Part shown: in pieces, positions 9,918 to 18,805 of the stretch
Numbering within the stretch: position 1 is the first letter of the stretch
Layout of the letters: each line of letters begins with the position of its first letter
From: Planctomycetota bacterium
Lineage (GTDB): Bacteria; Planctomycetota; UBA11346
Direction: 5' to 3'
DNA length: 53,931 nt
Assembly: GCA_028280785.1 (NCBI GenBank)
Contig: JANQLF010000045.1
Location: forward strand, 1 to 53,931
The notes under the pieces: model-generated
Seen by the model: the letters and a program-made list of their open reading frames with translations, nothing else
Told to the model about the DNA's origin: nothing
The model's database searches: none
Program-made: the position numbers and the translations under genes

Positions 9918-9928
9918 AGATAATTAAT

Positions 9929-10777
9929 TTAAAGGTGGCTATGCTCTTCCGTAACAATTTTCCGGCCCGGCGTTAATCGGACCGGCTCTGGATCAACAAT
10001 TCGACGTTGCTTTTCTGTAAGCGATTCAAGTAATTCAGGCGTCGGTAAATACGGATAACGCTGACGAATCCAATGTGGTGTGTAGCGATAAACCATAAAG
10101 CGGCGTTCGCCGGGATTAGTGCGTGCAGCGGAACCATGACTCAATGCATCGGTAAAGAAAATAGCTTGGCCAGCTTTCAAGTGGACTTCTGTTGATGCGA
10201 GTACCCCACTTGCTGAGACATCGTTGCGATAGGAATTTACTTCGGCTTTTTCTAAATGTGGATGAACGACTGTCGACTTGTGACTGCTAGGAATAACGAC
10301 CGTTGCGCCATCGCCTGGTCCGCAGTCATTGAGGGCCATTAACACATTAATTTGTCCAACATCCCAGGTGTTGGTGTTGCTGTGTTTAAATTTCATAACC
10401 GGACCGCAGGTATGACCGCCAGAATGCAATCCGATGTAATCAGAAGGACCGCGACGATTTAACCAAGCTTCCTGTAAACACACTGCATTAAAATTATTCA
10501 CCATAAAACGTTCAACGAGTGGAAACCATTTTTCGCAATCAATTAAATCACGAAAAATTTTTCCGCCTTCGATGATATTTTGATAAAGGATGCCTTCAGA
10601 GCCGCTGTAGGATTGGGTTTGGATATTACCAATCCACTCACCGTCTTCGACATCAGGTTGGGCATCAATCCAGGTGTTAATTTCCTCAAGTTGGTCGCTG
10701 CTGAGCGCATCGTCTAAGATGACGAAACCTTGCAGATCGAACATGTACTCAAACTCTTCAGGACTTAATGTGCTCAT
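9929..10777 (-). CDS. Phytanoyl-CoA dioxygenase (PhyH) family protein with H-x-G motif
   Basis: The product is 282 residues. The ATG at 10777 has AAAGGA 5 nt upstream and is preferred over an in-frame TTG at 10792. The family fold is visible: N-terminal FDLQGFVILDDALSSDQL, a central cupin core with GDGATVVIPSSHKS (residues 156-168), a distal metal-binding His214 in LSHGSAARTNPGERRF and a downstream Arg for 2-oxoglutarate. The first metal motif reads His118-Ser-Gly120, where most Fe(II)/2-oxoglutarate oxygenases have H-x-D/E. Such enzymes hydroxylate, or in H-x-G/H-x-A cases halogenate, small molecules. Its substrate is unknown. It is transcribed towards the GH2 gene and divergently from the SGNH esterase. 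Confidence 0.82.
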   Translation of the reverse strand: MSTLSPEEFEYMFDLQGFVILDDALSSDQLEEINTWIDAQPDVEDGEWIGNIQTQSYSGSEGILYQNIIEGGKIFRDLIDCEKWFPLVERFMVNNFNAVCLQEAWLNRRGPSDYIGLHSGGHTCGPVMKFKHSNTNTWDVGQINVLMALNDCGPGDGATVVIPSSHKSTVVHPHLEKAEVNSYRNDVSASGVLASTEVHLKAGQAIFFTDALSHGSAARTNPGERRFMVYRYTPHWIRQRYPYLPTPELLESLTEKQRRIVDPEPVRLTPGRKIVTEEHSHL

Positions 10778-10902
10778 AGCATTCCTTTGCAATTTCGAGT
10801 ATTATATGAAGTCATAATCATAGATCTTCAGCTTATTTGCATAAAACTTATCATATTTTGTCGTATTCTTGCATATGAGGAGCTGACTGAAAGATCTCAT
10901 GC

Positions 10903-11568
10903 ATGATTGACCCGACAGCTCCAAGACAGCGTGCCGATAAGCCGGAGTGGTTGGTGCCAGATTGGCATACTCAGCATCAAGAGCATGTTGATGCTTGTGC
11001 GGCGTGGATTCAAAGTGGTAGAGCTTTAGAGAATCTGTTCATTGGTGATTCGATAACCTTTTTATGGCAACATGCTGGTGAACGTGAATGGAATCGACTA
11101 TTTAAAGATAATAGTTTAAATGTAGCGATAGGTGGAGATAGCACTGGTCATTTAATATGGCGTTTGCAAAACAATCCACATTTATGCGATTTGAATCCCA
11201 CGCGTGTTATTTGTCTTATTGGGACTAATAACATCGGTAATGATGGTCAGCAGGCGGACGAAGTCGTGGCAGGTGTAAGTGCAGTTGTGGACATTGTAAA
11301 AACATTATTCCCGAATTCAGAGAAACATTTTTTGCATATTTTCCCACGAGGTCGAAAACCTGATGATAATCTGCGTAAGGTGGTTAATCAAAGCAATGAA
11401 TTACTTGCACCGATGTATGAAGCTGCAGGTGTACGCAGTCATAATTGCAATGAGATATTTTTAGATGACGACCTTGTCATCCCTGAAAAAATAATGCCGG
11501 ACGAATTGCATTTAAGTCCATCAGCTTATGCGCTGCTAGCACCAGTTCTATTAAACGCATTGCGGTAA
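10903..11568 (+). CDS. SGNH/GDSL-type hydrolase (PAF-acetylhydrolase-like esterase)
   Basis: The product is 221 residues and shows all four SGNH blocks: nucleophile Ser50 in FIGDSIT, Gly78 in IGGDS, Asn110 in GTNN, and the Asp200/His203 pair in PDELHLS. The pattern and length match the platelet-activating-factor acetylhydrolase beta/gamma-like subfamily, which in carbohydrate-degrading bacteria often deacetylates sugars or oligosaccharides. There is no signal peptide, so it is probably cytoplasmic. A GAGGAG lies too far (24 nt) upstream to be a clear ribosome binding site. The next gene starts 3 nt after its stop, suggesting a common transcript. Confidence 0.88.
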   Translation: MIDPTAPRQRADKPEWLVPDWHTQHQEHVDACAAWIQSGRALENLFIGDSITFLWQHAGEREWNRLFKDNSLNVAIGGDSTGHLIWRLQNNPHLCDLNPTRVICLIGTNNIGNDGQQADEVVAGVSAVVDIVKTLFPNSEKHFLHIFPRGRKPDDNLRKVVNQSNELLAPMYEAAGVRSHNCNEIFLDDDLVIPEKIMPDELHLSPSAYALLAPVLLNALR

Positions 11569-11571
11569 CAC

Positions 11572-13296
11572 ATGACTGAAGCAGCAACGGAGCAGAAACG
11601 TAGTGCATTCGCTAAATTGGTAACAGGCGTTTATTTTGCATGCATAGCATTGGTTGCGACGATAGTTATTTATTATGCGTTGATTTTCTTTGCTTCTGAA
11701 TTGGTGATCGAGCATAGTCCGTGGATACGACCGGCCACTGATGCGGCTGTGCTAGGCTTAGATAGTGAAGAGCATTTTTATGAGGTTTTGAGTGTTAATC
11801 GTGATTCAGTAGATGCGCATAATGTACTGCCGTATATTGGACATAAAGATTTCCGAATTCGTGAAATAGTCTATGAATGGTTAGAATATAAATTTCATGC
11901 TGATCCACTAACATTAGATACAGCACTCAGTACCTTAGGCAAACATAAAGACGAGCGTCTCTACCAACTATTGCTCCAGGCTTGGCCACATACGGGTCAG
12001 GGTCTCTATGCTTATTTTCAGCAGCTTCCAATGGGCGAACGGAAGGCATTGGTAGATAACTCTGACTTTTGGTATTGGAATAGACCTCCGGCTAAAAACT
12101 TCATAGAAGATGGTGACTGGCATTACGCCAAGGCGTTAGATTACACTTATTATTCTGAACCTGTGATTGATATGTTATTAGATTATTTTGAACTTACAGA
12201 CTACCCGGACGAATACGCTGAATTTTTGAATTCTTATTTGGATTATATCGATGAATCGGGAGTCATACAGAAAGTATTTACCGATCGTCAAGTAGCGAAA
12301 ATTAAAAAACTTACATTGAAGCATAGGGAAGATGAAGAATGCATGGAACTGCTATTTAAAGTAGATCCTAGTGGATTTTATGACCTGCTCTCATCCGTCT
12401 ATGCTAATGCTCATCAGGTTGATGTGGTAGAGGACCATCTCAATGACTTAGAGCAAGGGCAGATGTTATCAGAATCAGATTTACAGAAACAACGAACTTA
12501 TGCATTTGAACGAATACTTATTGGATATTGCCTGTCAGAAAGCCGTTTAAAGAAGGAATTAGATCCGCATTTGTATGCAAAAACCACCAATTTAGTCCGT
12601 TACCACCTACATAATTTGCTCAAAGATATAGAGAAGAATGATGATCGTAGGGGTTTACAAAAAATGATTGATTATGTGGTGAAAACCCATGTTGAAAATG
12701 ATAAGTCGATGAATATGTCACATTTTGTAACTGAAGTGCTCTATCGTTTTGTGCCGGTCCATGATTTGTCTGTGTCATATGATTTATATGAGAAGTTATC
12801 GGGGCATGCCGATGAGGAAATTCGCGCAAAAGCCAATGCACTTTTGTTACATGCCCACTCTCAGAGATTTATGGATAATTTTCAAAAGAACTTAAATGAT
12901 CATGCATTCTATCAAAGCATATATTTACACTTTGATAAATTTAAAGATAAACAAAAACGACTGGATAATTCAGGAAGGATAATGAAGATTATCCTAAATA
13001 ACATCGCATTATTTAAGCCTGGTCATGAAACCGTCGAATTTATGTTCGGAGCAATGAGTTATTTAGCTGAAGAGCAATTATATGAATTTAATAAAGACAG
13101 TCTAAGGTATGTATTGGTGTTCACCAAATTTGAAATAGTCGATGATAACGTCATTCGACATATAGCTAATATAATACATCAATCTCCTGATTATCATGGT
13201 CATATTCGAAAAGAATTAGAGCAGAAGCTTTCGAAGTCAACGAACCCCATTGTTACCGATAATATTAAATATTTGCTTGAATACACAAAAGATTAA
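11572..13296 (+). CDS. Single-pass membrane protein with long helical soluble part, unknown function
   Basis: The product is 574 residues. One strong transmembrane helix is seen near the N-terminus (about residues 18-42), preceded by a short lysine/arginine-containing tail. The remaining ~530 residues are rich in Leu, Asp, Glu, His and Lys with regularly spaced hydrophobics, consistent with alpha-helical, HEAT/TPR-like repeats (for example IGHKDFRIREIVYEWLEYK and LSGHADEEIRAKANALLLH). I recognise no catalytic motif. It follows the SGNH gene by 3 nt and precedes another membrane protein, so it is probably part of a four-gene unit. Confidence 0.72.
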   Translation: MTEAATEQKRSAFAKLVTGVYFACIALVATIVIYYALIFFASELVIEHSPWIRPATDAAVLGLDSEEHFYEVLSVNRDSVDAHNVLPYIGHKDFRIREIVYEWLEYKFHADPLTLDTALSTLGKHKDERLYQLLLQAWPHTGQGLYAYFQQLPMGERKALVDNSDFWYWNRPPAKNFIEDGDWHYAKALDYTYYSEPVIDMLLDYFELTDYPDEYAEFLNSYLDYIDESGVIQKVFTDRQVAKIKKLTLKHREDEECMELLFKVDPSGFYDLLSSVYANAHQVDVVEDHLNDLEQGQMLSESDLQKQRTYAFERILIGYCLSESRLKKELDPHLYAKTTNLVRYHLHNLLKDIEKNDDRRGLQKMIDYVVKTHVENDKSMNMSHFVTEVLYRFVPVHDLSVSYDLYEKLSGHADEEIRAKANALLLHAHSQRFMDNFQKNLNDHAFYQSIYLHFDKFKDKQKRLDNSGRIMKIILNNIALFKPGHETVEFMFGAMSYLAEEQLYEFNKDSLRYVLVFTKFEIVDDNVIRHIANIIHQSPDYHGHIRKELEQKLSKSTNPIVTDNIKYLLEYTKD

Positions 13297-13312
13297 CAAA
13301 GATTTTAACTGT

Positions 13313-13996
13313 ATGGATCAAGAGAACCCTTATTCTGCACCACAGGATCAGCGCGCTGAGCCAAGTCGCGACGACTTTGATATGTGGTTGGAAACTGATA
13401 CGCAAAATGGTCCAATTGGACTTAAATTCAATGAAGATGAGATCCGTATCTATGTAGGTAAAATGAAAAAGTCTTATGCTGTGGTCAAATCCCGGCATTT
13501 TAAGCAGATGGAAATTGCCAGTGGCGGCGATTTTGGTGTCTTGGCTCTGCGCAAGGCTGATTGTCCAGCCCTACGCATTAGTGGGGCAGCGTATCGGCGC
13601 ATCTGTGATTGGCGTGGACCATCTACTGAAGCGTGGATTGCCTATGAATTACGTACTCGTTTGAGCTTGGGTTTAGTATTTGCCGGTCTCTTTGGTTTGA
13701 TTGGTTATATTCAGACTGAGCCATTTTATTCAATTATGTACCTAAGCTTATCAGGTATGTTAGTCTTGTGTTGGGTTATCGCTCGGATTAAACCAGCACC
13801 GTGGGTTTTTGTTGGTGATGCCTTATTCTTTTTCGGCTTGGCGTTTATTAGTGGCTATGAAATCTACATGGAAGGCGCCGATGCCTTCAATATCATTTTC
13901 GGTATATTTTGCTTTTTATTGTCGATGAATTTGGTCAGACGTTATCAGTTCCACATGCAAAACCTGCCACAAGATCGCAGATTGGAAGATGAGTAA
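13313..13996 (+). CDS. Small multi-spanning membrane protein with N-terminal NPY-type tail
   Basis: The product is 227 residues. I start it at the ATG at 13313 (MDQENPYSAPQDQ); the frame is open further upstream but there it overlaps the preceding gene. The 'ENPYSAP' opening is common in PVC-group membrane proteins. Residues about 25-110 are soluble with alternating strands, then three or four hydrophobic helices follow (about 112-130, 135-152, 158-175, 180-205). Function is unknown. The start of the next gene directly abuts the stop codon. Confidence 0.7.
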   Translation: MDQENPYSAPQDQRAEPSRDDFDMWLETDTQNGPIGLKFNEDEIRIYVGKMKKSYAVVKSRHFKQMEIASGGDFGVLALRKADCPALRISGAAYRRICDWRGPSTEAWIAYELRTRLSLGLVFAGLFGLIGYIQTEPFYSIMYLSLSGMLVLCWVIARIKPAPWVFVGDALFFFGLAFISGYEIYMEGADAFNIIFGIFCFLLSMNLVRRYQFHMQNLPQDRRLEDE

Positions 13997-14722
13997 ATGA
14001 AAGACGTAACACTGGTGTTCGAATTTCCACAGCTTGCTCCCAATTTGGATATGAAAATTCATGGTAAGAAGGGAACGGTTACCTGTGCTATATATTTACC
14101 TAAGGATTATGATAAGCGCAAGAAAATGCCGGCCTGCTTTTTTATGAATGGTTTTACGGGTGGTCCGTCTACTGGCGCAGGGAGTGCGCGACAAATAGTT
14201 GGTGATCGTGGGTATATTTCGATAAATCTACCGCTATTTAAGAAAAGTGTTGCTCGTCTAAAAAAAGATAACTCCAATTATTGGATGCGTGCCTTTATAG
14301 AAGATAAGGATTATCCAGCTATATGGGATGCCTATAAAGTAATCTTAAAGCGGATTTATAAAGAGATTCCAAATATAGACGTTTCACGTACCTGCATGGG
14401 TGGTTTTTCCAATGGTGCGCATATTACAGCAGTTTTATTAAACAATCCACGTTGCCAGATATACAAATATGTTTCGCATTTTTTCTTCATAGAAGGTGGG
14501 AGCCGTTTTAAGCGAAGTGCTGCATTAACCAATAGGCATTTGCTTATTTATCAAGGCAAGAAATGGGAGAAGCCATGGTTGGCTGAAGCACATCAGCATG
14601 CACAGGCTAATGACAAGGCCCACGTGCACTTTGAGTTGATGGCCCGTGCAGAGCATGCTTTTCCGGCTGCGTATAAGAAAAAGTTGGGGCGTTGGATTAA
14701 ACGATTGCCAGCCTATCGCTAA
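13997..14722 (+). CDS. Alpha/beta hydrolase (esterase-like)
   Basis: The product is 241 residues. It resembles dienelactone-hydrolase or PHB-depolymerase-type alpha/beta hydrolases: a first strand CAIYLPKDYDKRKKMPACFF, an oxyanion-type NGFTGG, and a nucleophile elbow GGFSNGAH in which the Ser is expected to be catalytic. The catalytic His is probably in ARAEHAFPAAY near the C-terminus; the acid is not obvious. No signal peptide is present. The ATG follows the previous stop with no gap, so it is translationally linked to the membrane protein. Its last 4 nt overlap the end of the convergent macro-SIR2 gene. Confidence 0.75.
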   Translation: MKDVTLVFEFPQLAPNLDMKIHGKKGTVTCAIYLPKDYDKRKKMPACFFMNGFTGGPSTGAGSARQIVGDRGYISINLPLFKKSVARLKKDNSNYWMRAFIEDKDYPAIWDAYKVILKRIYKEIPNIDVSRTCMGGFSNGAHITAVLLNNPRCQIYKYVSHFFFIEGGSRFKRSAALTNRHLLIYQGKKWEKPWLAEAHQHAQANDKAHVHFELMARAEHAFPAAYKKKLGRWIKRLPAYR

Positions 14723-16284
14723 TCGTCGTCGATGAACCCGAGCGATTGCAGGTATTCTTTAAAATCTGCAATGGCATTTGAATCGGTGTTAGTATTTAAT
14801 TTTTCATAGACGCGACGTAATTCATCACGTAACTGGATATCTTCTTCGGCCATTAGGGTTTCAAATTCGCGGCGGAATAAATAGCGATGTGATGTATGGG
14901 TACGGCAGGTGATGTAATCAAGGATGATGTCATGGGTGTTGATGGCAGCACTGAACTCGGCGTTGGGTTCGCCGGCGCTGATAAAGTCAAGTTCACCCGA
15001 CCATAGTTCTTGTTGCAGATCGCATTGTAAAACTGTTAGTACAGTTCCGAATTTATGCCCGGTACTTTTGACCATGCCTTTCACTGCTTTATGCACATCA
15101 AATATTAATTGAATAAAGTGATCATCGGTCAACGAAAATCCGAGGAAGAGCATGTGTTTGGTAACAAGCAATGCCTGAACAATGCCAGACAAGGCCGAGC
15201 GCGTGTAGTCATAGTCAAGATAATCACTGCGTGATAAAACAATATCATCTGGCTGGGTGATGCAGCCATGCATTTTGAGTAACCATTTATCACTATTTTC
15301 ATCAAAGGTGTAGGGGATGACCGAAAGTGGTTGTTTGCTGTCTCGACAGGCATTCTCATACATGGTGTCGTAGTTTTGCGTCACTGCTTCATTAACCGGC
15401 CAATTCGATATCAATGCATGGGTTAAGGAATACAACTGCTTAGCGCCTAACAAGGCGACAATTTCTTGATTCATATCGATATTGTTTTTAGCGAGCTCAC
15501 GTTTAAGAATCTCAGCTTGATCAAGAAAATTAAATCCGGACAGCGATTTATGTTGTTCTTCACTAATGCCAGATTTTTCAGTGAGATGAGTCAGTAATTG
15601 TCCCCAGCTCGGTAATCCAGCACCAGCACTGACACCGGCGCCAAGAAACAAAACTAATTCCCCACGTCGGGCAAAATTAATGATATTATCAGCGTAGGCG
15701 CGTTGTTGCTCGGAAATTTCTGACCAAAAGTTTCGTTGCTCATCGAGATTTTTTCGATGCTTTTGACAAACGGTATAGTGAATGGAGTCGAATACCGATA
15801 ATACGATATCGACATTGCGTTCGTTGGCTGTGTCTTGCGCGAATGATAATAATTCATCAATAATGCCGGCCACGCGATCACCAGCACCACCTTTACCAAC
15901 ACCGATAAGGGGAATGGCAAGCAATGGGCGGTGGCGATAGCTTAAAAAGCATGAGGGCTGTCTGCTATAGGCATCGAGAAATTGTTTTACGCTGTCTATA
16001 TACCATTGAATATCTTGTTTGACCTTGCTGCCGATAACCGTGAGAATCGGCATCGGATATTCTGGATGCTCTGGCCAATGTTTGGGTAGTGCTGTTTTTT
16101 GTTGGTCGCCAAAATCTGGACCGACGTCAAATGCGTCGAGTGAGCCATCACAAGCGCCGAGTTGCTCAAGGCATTGGTTATGCCAGGTTAAATCGATGGT
16201 TTTCTCAGCGTAGGTTGGAAGCAGCCAGGCATCGCAGGCGATTTTGGTAATGTCGCATTTGCAGATGAAGAGGTGTCCGGGCAT
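14719..16284 (-). CDS. Macro-SIR2 fusion protein (putative NAD/ADP-ribose immune effector)
   Basis: The product is 521 residues. The first ~175 residues read as a macro domain: KCDITKIACDAWLLPT at the start, a second phosphate-binding loop IPLIGVGKGGAG (124-135) and a closing VLSVFDSIHY strand. The canonical NAAN asparagine and GGGV loop of ADP-ribose hydrolases are not evident, so it may bind rather than cleave. Residues 205-460 are a SIR2-type domain: LFLGAGVSAGAGLPSW (213-227), Asn304 in TQNYD, catalytic His339 in KMHG, and FLGFSLTDD. SIR2 domains of this class deplete NAD in anti-phage systems such as Thoeris and DSR. A C-terminal helical tail follows. It appears alone: neighbours are ordinary hydrolases and no TIR gene is in the window. 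The defence role is inference. Confidence 0.8.
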   Translation of the reverse strand: MPGHLFICKCDITKIACDAWLLPTYAEKTIDLTWHNQCLEQLGACDGSLDAFDVGPDFGDQQKTALPKHWPEHPEYPMPILTVIGSKVKQDIQWYIDSVKQFLDAYSRQPSCFLSYRHRPLLAIPLIGVGKGGAGDRVAGIIDELLSFAQDTANERNVDIVLSVFDSIHYTVCQKHRKNLDEQRNFWSEISEQQRAYADNIINFARRGELVLFLGAGVSAGAGLPSWGQLLTHLTEKSGISEEQHKSLSGFNFLDQAEILKRELAKNNIDMNQEIVALLGAKQLYSLTHALISNWPVNEAVTQNYDTMYENACRDSKQPLSVIPYTFDENSDKWLLKMHGCITQPDDIVLSRSDYLDYDYTRSALSGIVQALLVTKHMLFLGFSLTDDHFIQLIFDVHKAVKGMVKSTGHKFGTVLTVLQCDLQQELWSGELDFISAGEPNAEFSAAINTHDIILDYITCRTHTSHRYLFRREFETLMAEEDIQLRDELRRVYEKLNTNTDSNAIADFKEYLQSLGFIDDD

Positions 16285-16382
16285 TAACCTAACCTGTTTC
16301 CTGGGCTGGAGTTGTTGCTAGTCTACAAGTAAGTATTCAGATTCAATTGTAACCCATGATAAGGCATTGTGTTAATAAGTAT

Positions 16383-17558
16383 ATGAACCTGACACGTCGA
16401 CAAATGTTACAATGCACCGCGGCAAGTATGGGCGGCTTGTTATTACCAAATCGCTTATTTGCTGAGGAGCCGGTCCTACCGCAATATCGAGGTCCAAATG
16501 TGATCATAGTGCGTTTTGGCGGAGGCGTACGGCGACAGGAGTGCATTGCTAATCCACAAAAAACATACTGTCCCTATTTTTTACATAAATTAGTGCCACA
16601 GGGAGTTTTTTTCCCACGTATGGAGATGTCTAATAGTTCAGACATTGAAACGAGTCATGGTCAAGGGACCTTATTCATTCTCACTGGTAAATATGACAAA
16701 TTTGAGGATATAGAAAATAAACCGTTTTCAGGTCGTTTTGAAGCAGAGGTACCGACATTATTTGAATACTTGCGAAGCAGTTTTAACATTCCGGTTCATC
16801 AATCGTTGATGATTAATCATGAAGATAGACGACAAGAGGAATTCTATTCCTTTTCCAATCATAAAAACTTTGGCTTTAATTACCGTTCTGATGTTTTGAG
16901 TCTTTATCGTTACAAAGTATTTTTATTACGTCAGCAAATTAACTCAGGTAAACTTGATGAGAAGCAGCTGTTAATGAAGAAGCAACAGTTGGCAAAACTA
17001 GAAGGTTTGGATTATCGTGACGTCGGTGGTCTACAGCACAGCAAGAAAATCGATACTTTTTGGCGACAGTGGCAAAATCATTATGGTGCTAGTGGGTTTG
17101 TGAATCCGCGTGGCGACCGTTTGTTGACGGAACTGTCTGTATGGGCAATGGAAAAGCTACAGCCGAAAATAATGATGATTAATTATAACGATCCCGATTA
17201 CGTGCATTGGGGTTTGCCGCATCATTATACAGAGGGCATTAAAGTCATTGATATGGGTATGCGGCGTTTGCACGAGACGGCTCAACGTTTACCGGCATAC
17301 CGCGATAACACCGTCTTCGTCATTGTTCCCGACTGCGGTCGTGATGATAATCGCTTTATGGATGTGCCCTATCAACATCACTTTAACACCAAATCTGCGC
17401 GTGAGATTTTCGCCTTGGTTTATGGTAAAGGTGTGCCGAAGGGCAAAGTTGTCGATAAAACAGTCGATCAGATTAGTGTGGCTGCCACTATTGGCGGCCT
17501 GATGGGGATAAAGACACCGCATACAGAAGGGGACGCGCTTGAGGAGGTCTTTGCATGA
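16383..17558 (+). CDS. Tat-exported alkaline-phosphatase-superfamily protein
   Basis: The product is 391 residues from the ATG at 16383; an in-frame ATG at 16356 would move the twin-arginine motif inward. MNLTRRQMLQ plus the following hydrophobic stretch is a Tat signal. The mature part resembles DUF1501/sulfatase-like members of the alkaline phosphatase superfamily: an early VIIVRFGGG strand, INYNDPDYVHWG with possible metal ligands, and VIVPDCGRDDN followed by HHF, then VDQISVAATIGGLMG near the end. An exact substrate cannot be given. It overlaps the next gene by 4 nt (ATGA), so the two are co-translated. Confidence 0.68.
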   Translation: MNLTRRQMLQCTAASMGGLLLPNRLFAEEPVLPQYRGPNVIIVRFGGGVRRQECIANPQKTYCPYFLHKLVPQGVFFPRMEMSNSSDIETSHGQGTLFILTGKYDKFEDIENKPFSGRFEAEVPTLFEYLRSSFNIPVHQSLMINHEDRRQEEFYSFSNHKNFGFNYRSDVLSLYRYKVFLLRQQINSGKLDEKQLLMKKQQLAKLEGLDYRDVGGLQHSKKIDTFWRQWQNHYGASGFVNPRGDRLLTELSVWAMEKLQPKIMMINYNDPDYVHWGLPHHYTEGIKVIDMGMRRLHETAQRLPAYRDNTVFVIVPDCGRDDNRFMDVPYQHHFNTKSAREIFALVYGKGVPKGKVVDKTVDQISVAATIGGLMGIKTPHTEGDALEEVFA

Positions 17559-18805
17559 ATCAAGCCGCTACTGTCGTGACAGAACGTATGCCAACCGTTG
17601 TCATGCCGACTCAAGAAAAAGTTAATTCATGGTTTTATATAACGGCGCACATTGGTATTTTCATCGCTTTATGGATATTCACTCAAGGGCCATTTTTTGC
17701 GATCATTGTGCTCGGTTGGTTTTATGCGTGGATGCGAGTGCGCGGTTTAAAGAATTGGTGGCGCCAATTAAAGGCCGGTGAAAGAGAAGACGCGGATATA
17801 CAAACAGTAGATGATTTATTAGCAGCTCTTCGCTTAGAAAAACTTCCACGTCTATTTAGTCGATCTCGTGGGCGACAATGTGACCCAAGTGCACTGAGCC
17901 CAATAAGAAGGTTTTTCTATTATCTATGCATGCCTTTTGCGAGTTTGTGGTTTAATTTAAAGCTTGGCCTGCAGGCATTCGCGAATTTATCAGTTCTATT
18001 GATGCCAGCAGCACTATTCTGGACATTTTCATGGTGGGGTGGCTGGAATAATTCATTCTTTAAGGGCTATGAGGCATTTGCAGTAGGGCCAAGCTTAGGC
18101 TTAAGTGGTATTGGATTATTTATTTTAGCGATGATCTATGTGCCAATGGCACAAGCGCGCCATGCTATGAGTGGCGAGTGGCGTCGTTTTTGGGATATTG
18201 CTTTCATAAGAAAGATATTAGCTGAACGACCTATCGCAGTGCTTTTATTAGCATTGTTAATCGCTGTAATGAATATTCCAGTTATCATTATGAAGACGTT
18301 ACCATTTCAGTTTTCTGAAATGATCGATGGCTATGCGAGTATGAGTAATCAGGAAGTGTTTGATTGGAGCCAAGGGTACTTTTTTTGGTGTGGACTTTAT
18401 ATCCTACTTGCTTGGTTTGTTATTAAGAACCTTATCATGCGCATCTATTGCACCGCCGTATTGCGCTTATTGCTCAAGAAACAAATTAGCATGAGTGATT
18501 TGTCGCAGGTAGAGCAAGAAGCTTTAACCGCTATGCATGTTGAGGATCTTGAAAAACATCAAGAAGCGAGTTGGAAGAAGGTGGCGCGTATGCCATTACG
18601 AGCTGTGTGCTGTGTGTTGATCATTATGGTTTGGTTTGGTTTTGCCGCGCAAATATATATTGCTCAATTTCTGAAATATGATGGCGATGGTTACGGGAAA
18701 GGCTGGGTGAACCAATCCTTGTTACAAGTGCCATGGTTTAATTATACGCCAAGTCACTTGCTCAACGATGACACCAGTGTCGAAGACGATTTTCTTGGTC
18801 GTTAA
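17555..18805 (+). CDS. Polytopic inner membrane protein, unknown function
   Basis: The product is 416 residues with about six hydrophobic helices, at roughly residues 28-60 (possibly two), 130-160, 175-195, 225-245, 275-300 and 345-370. A basic cytoplasmic loop (RSRGRQ, 100-108) and an acidic C-terminus are seen. No transporter signature is recognised. The start codon overlaps the stop of the Tat-exported phosphatase-like gene, so the two products may act together at the membrane. Its final 4 nt overlap the convergent esterase gene. Confidence 0.72.
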   Translation: MNQAATVVTERMPTVVMPTQEKVNSWFYITAHIGIFIALWIFTQGPFFAIIVLGWFYAWMRVRGLKNWWRQLKAGEREDADIQTVDDLLAALRLEKLPRLFSRSRGRQCDPSALSPIRRFFYYLCMPFASLWFNLKLGLQAFANLSVLLMPAALFWTFSWWGGWNNSFFKGYEAFAVGPSLGLSGIGLFILAMIYVPMAQARHAMSGEWRRFWDIAFIRKILAERPIAVLLLALLIAVMNIPVIIMKTLPFQFSEMIDGYASMSNQEVFDWSQGYFFWCGLYILLAWFVIKNLIMRIYCTAVLRLLLKKQISMSDLSQVEQEALTAMHVEDLEKHQEASWKKVARMPLRAVCCVLIIMVWFGFAAQIYIAQFLKYDGDGYGKGWVNQSLLQVPWFNYTPSHLLNDDTSVEDDFLGR

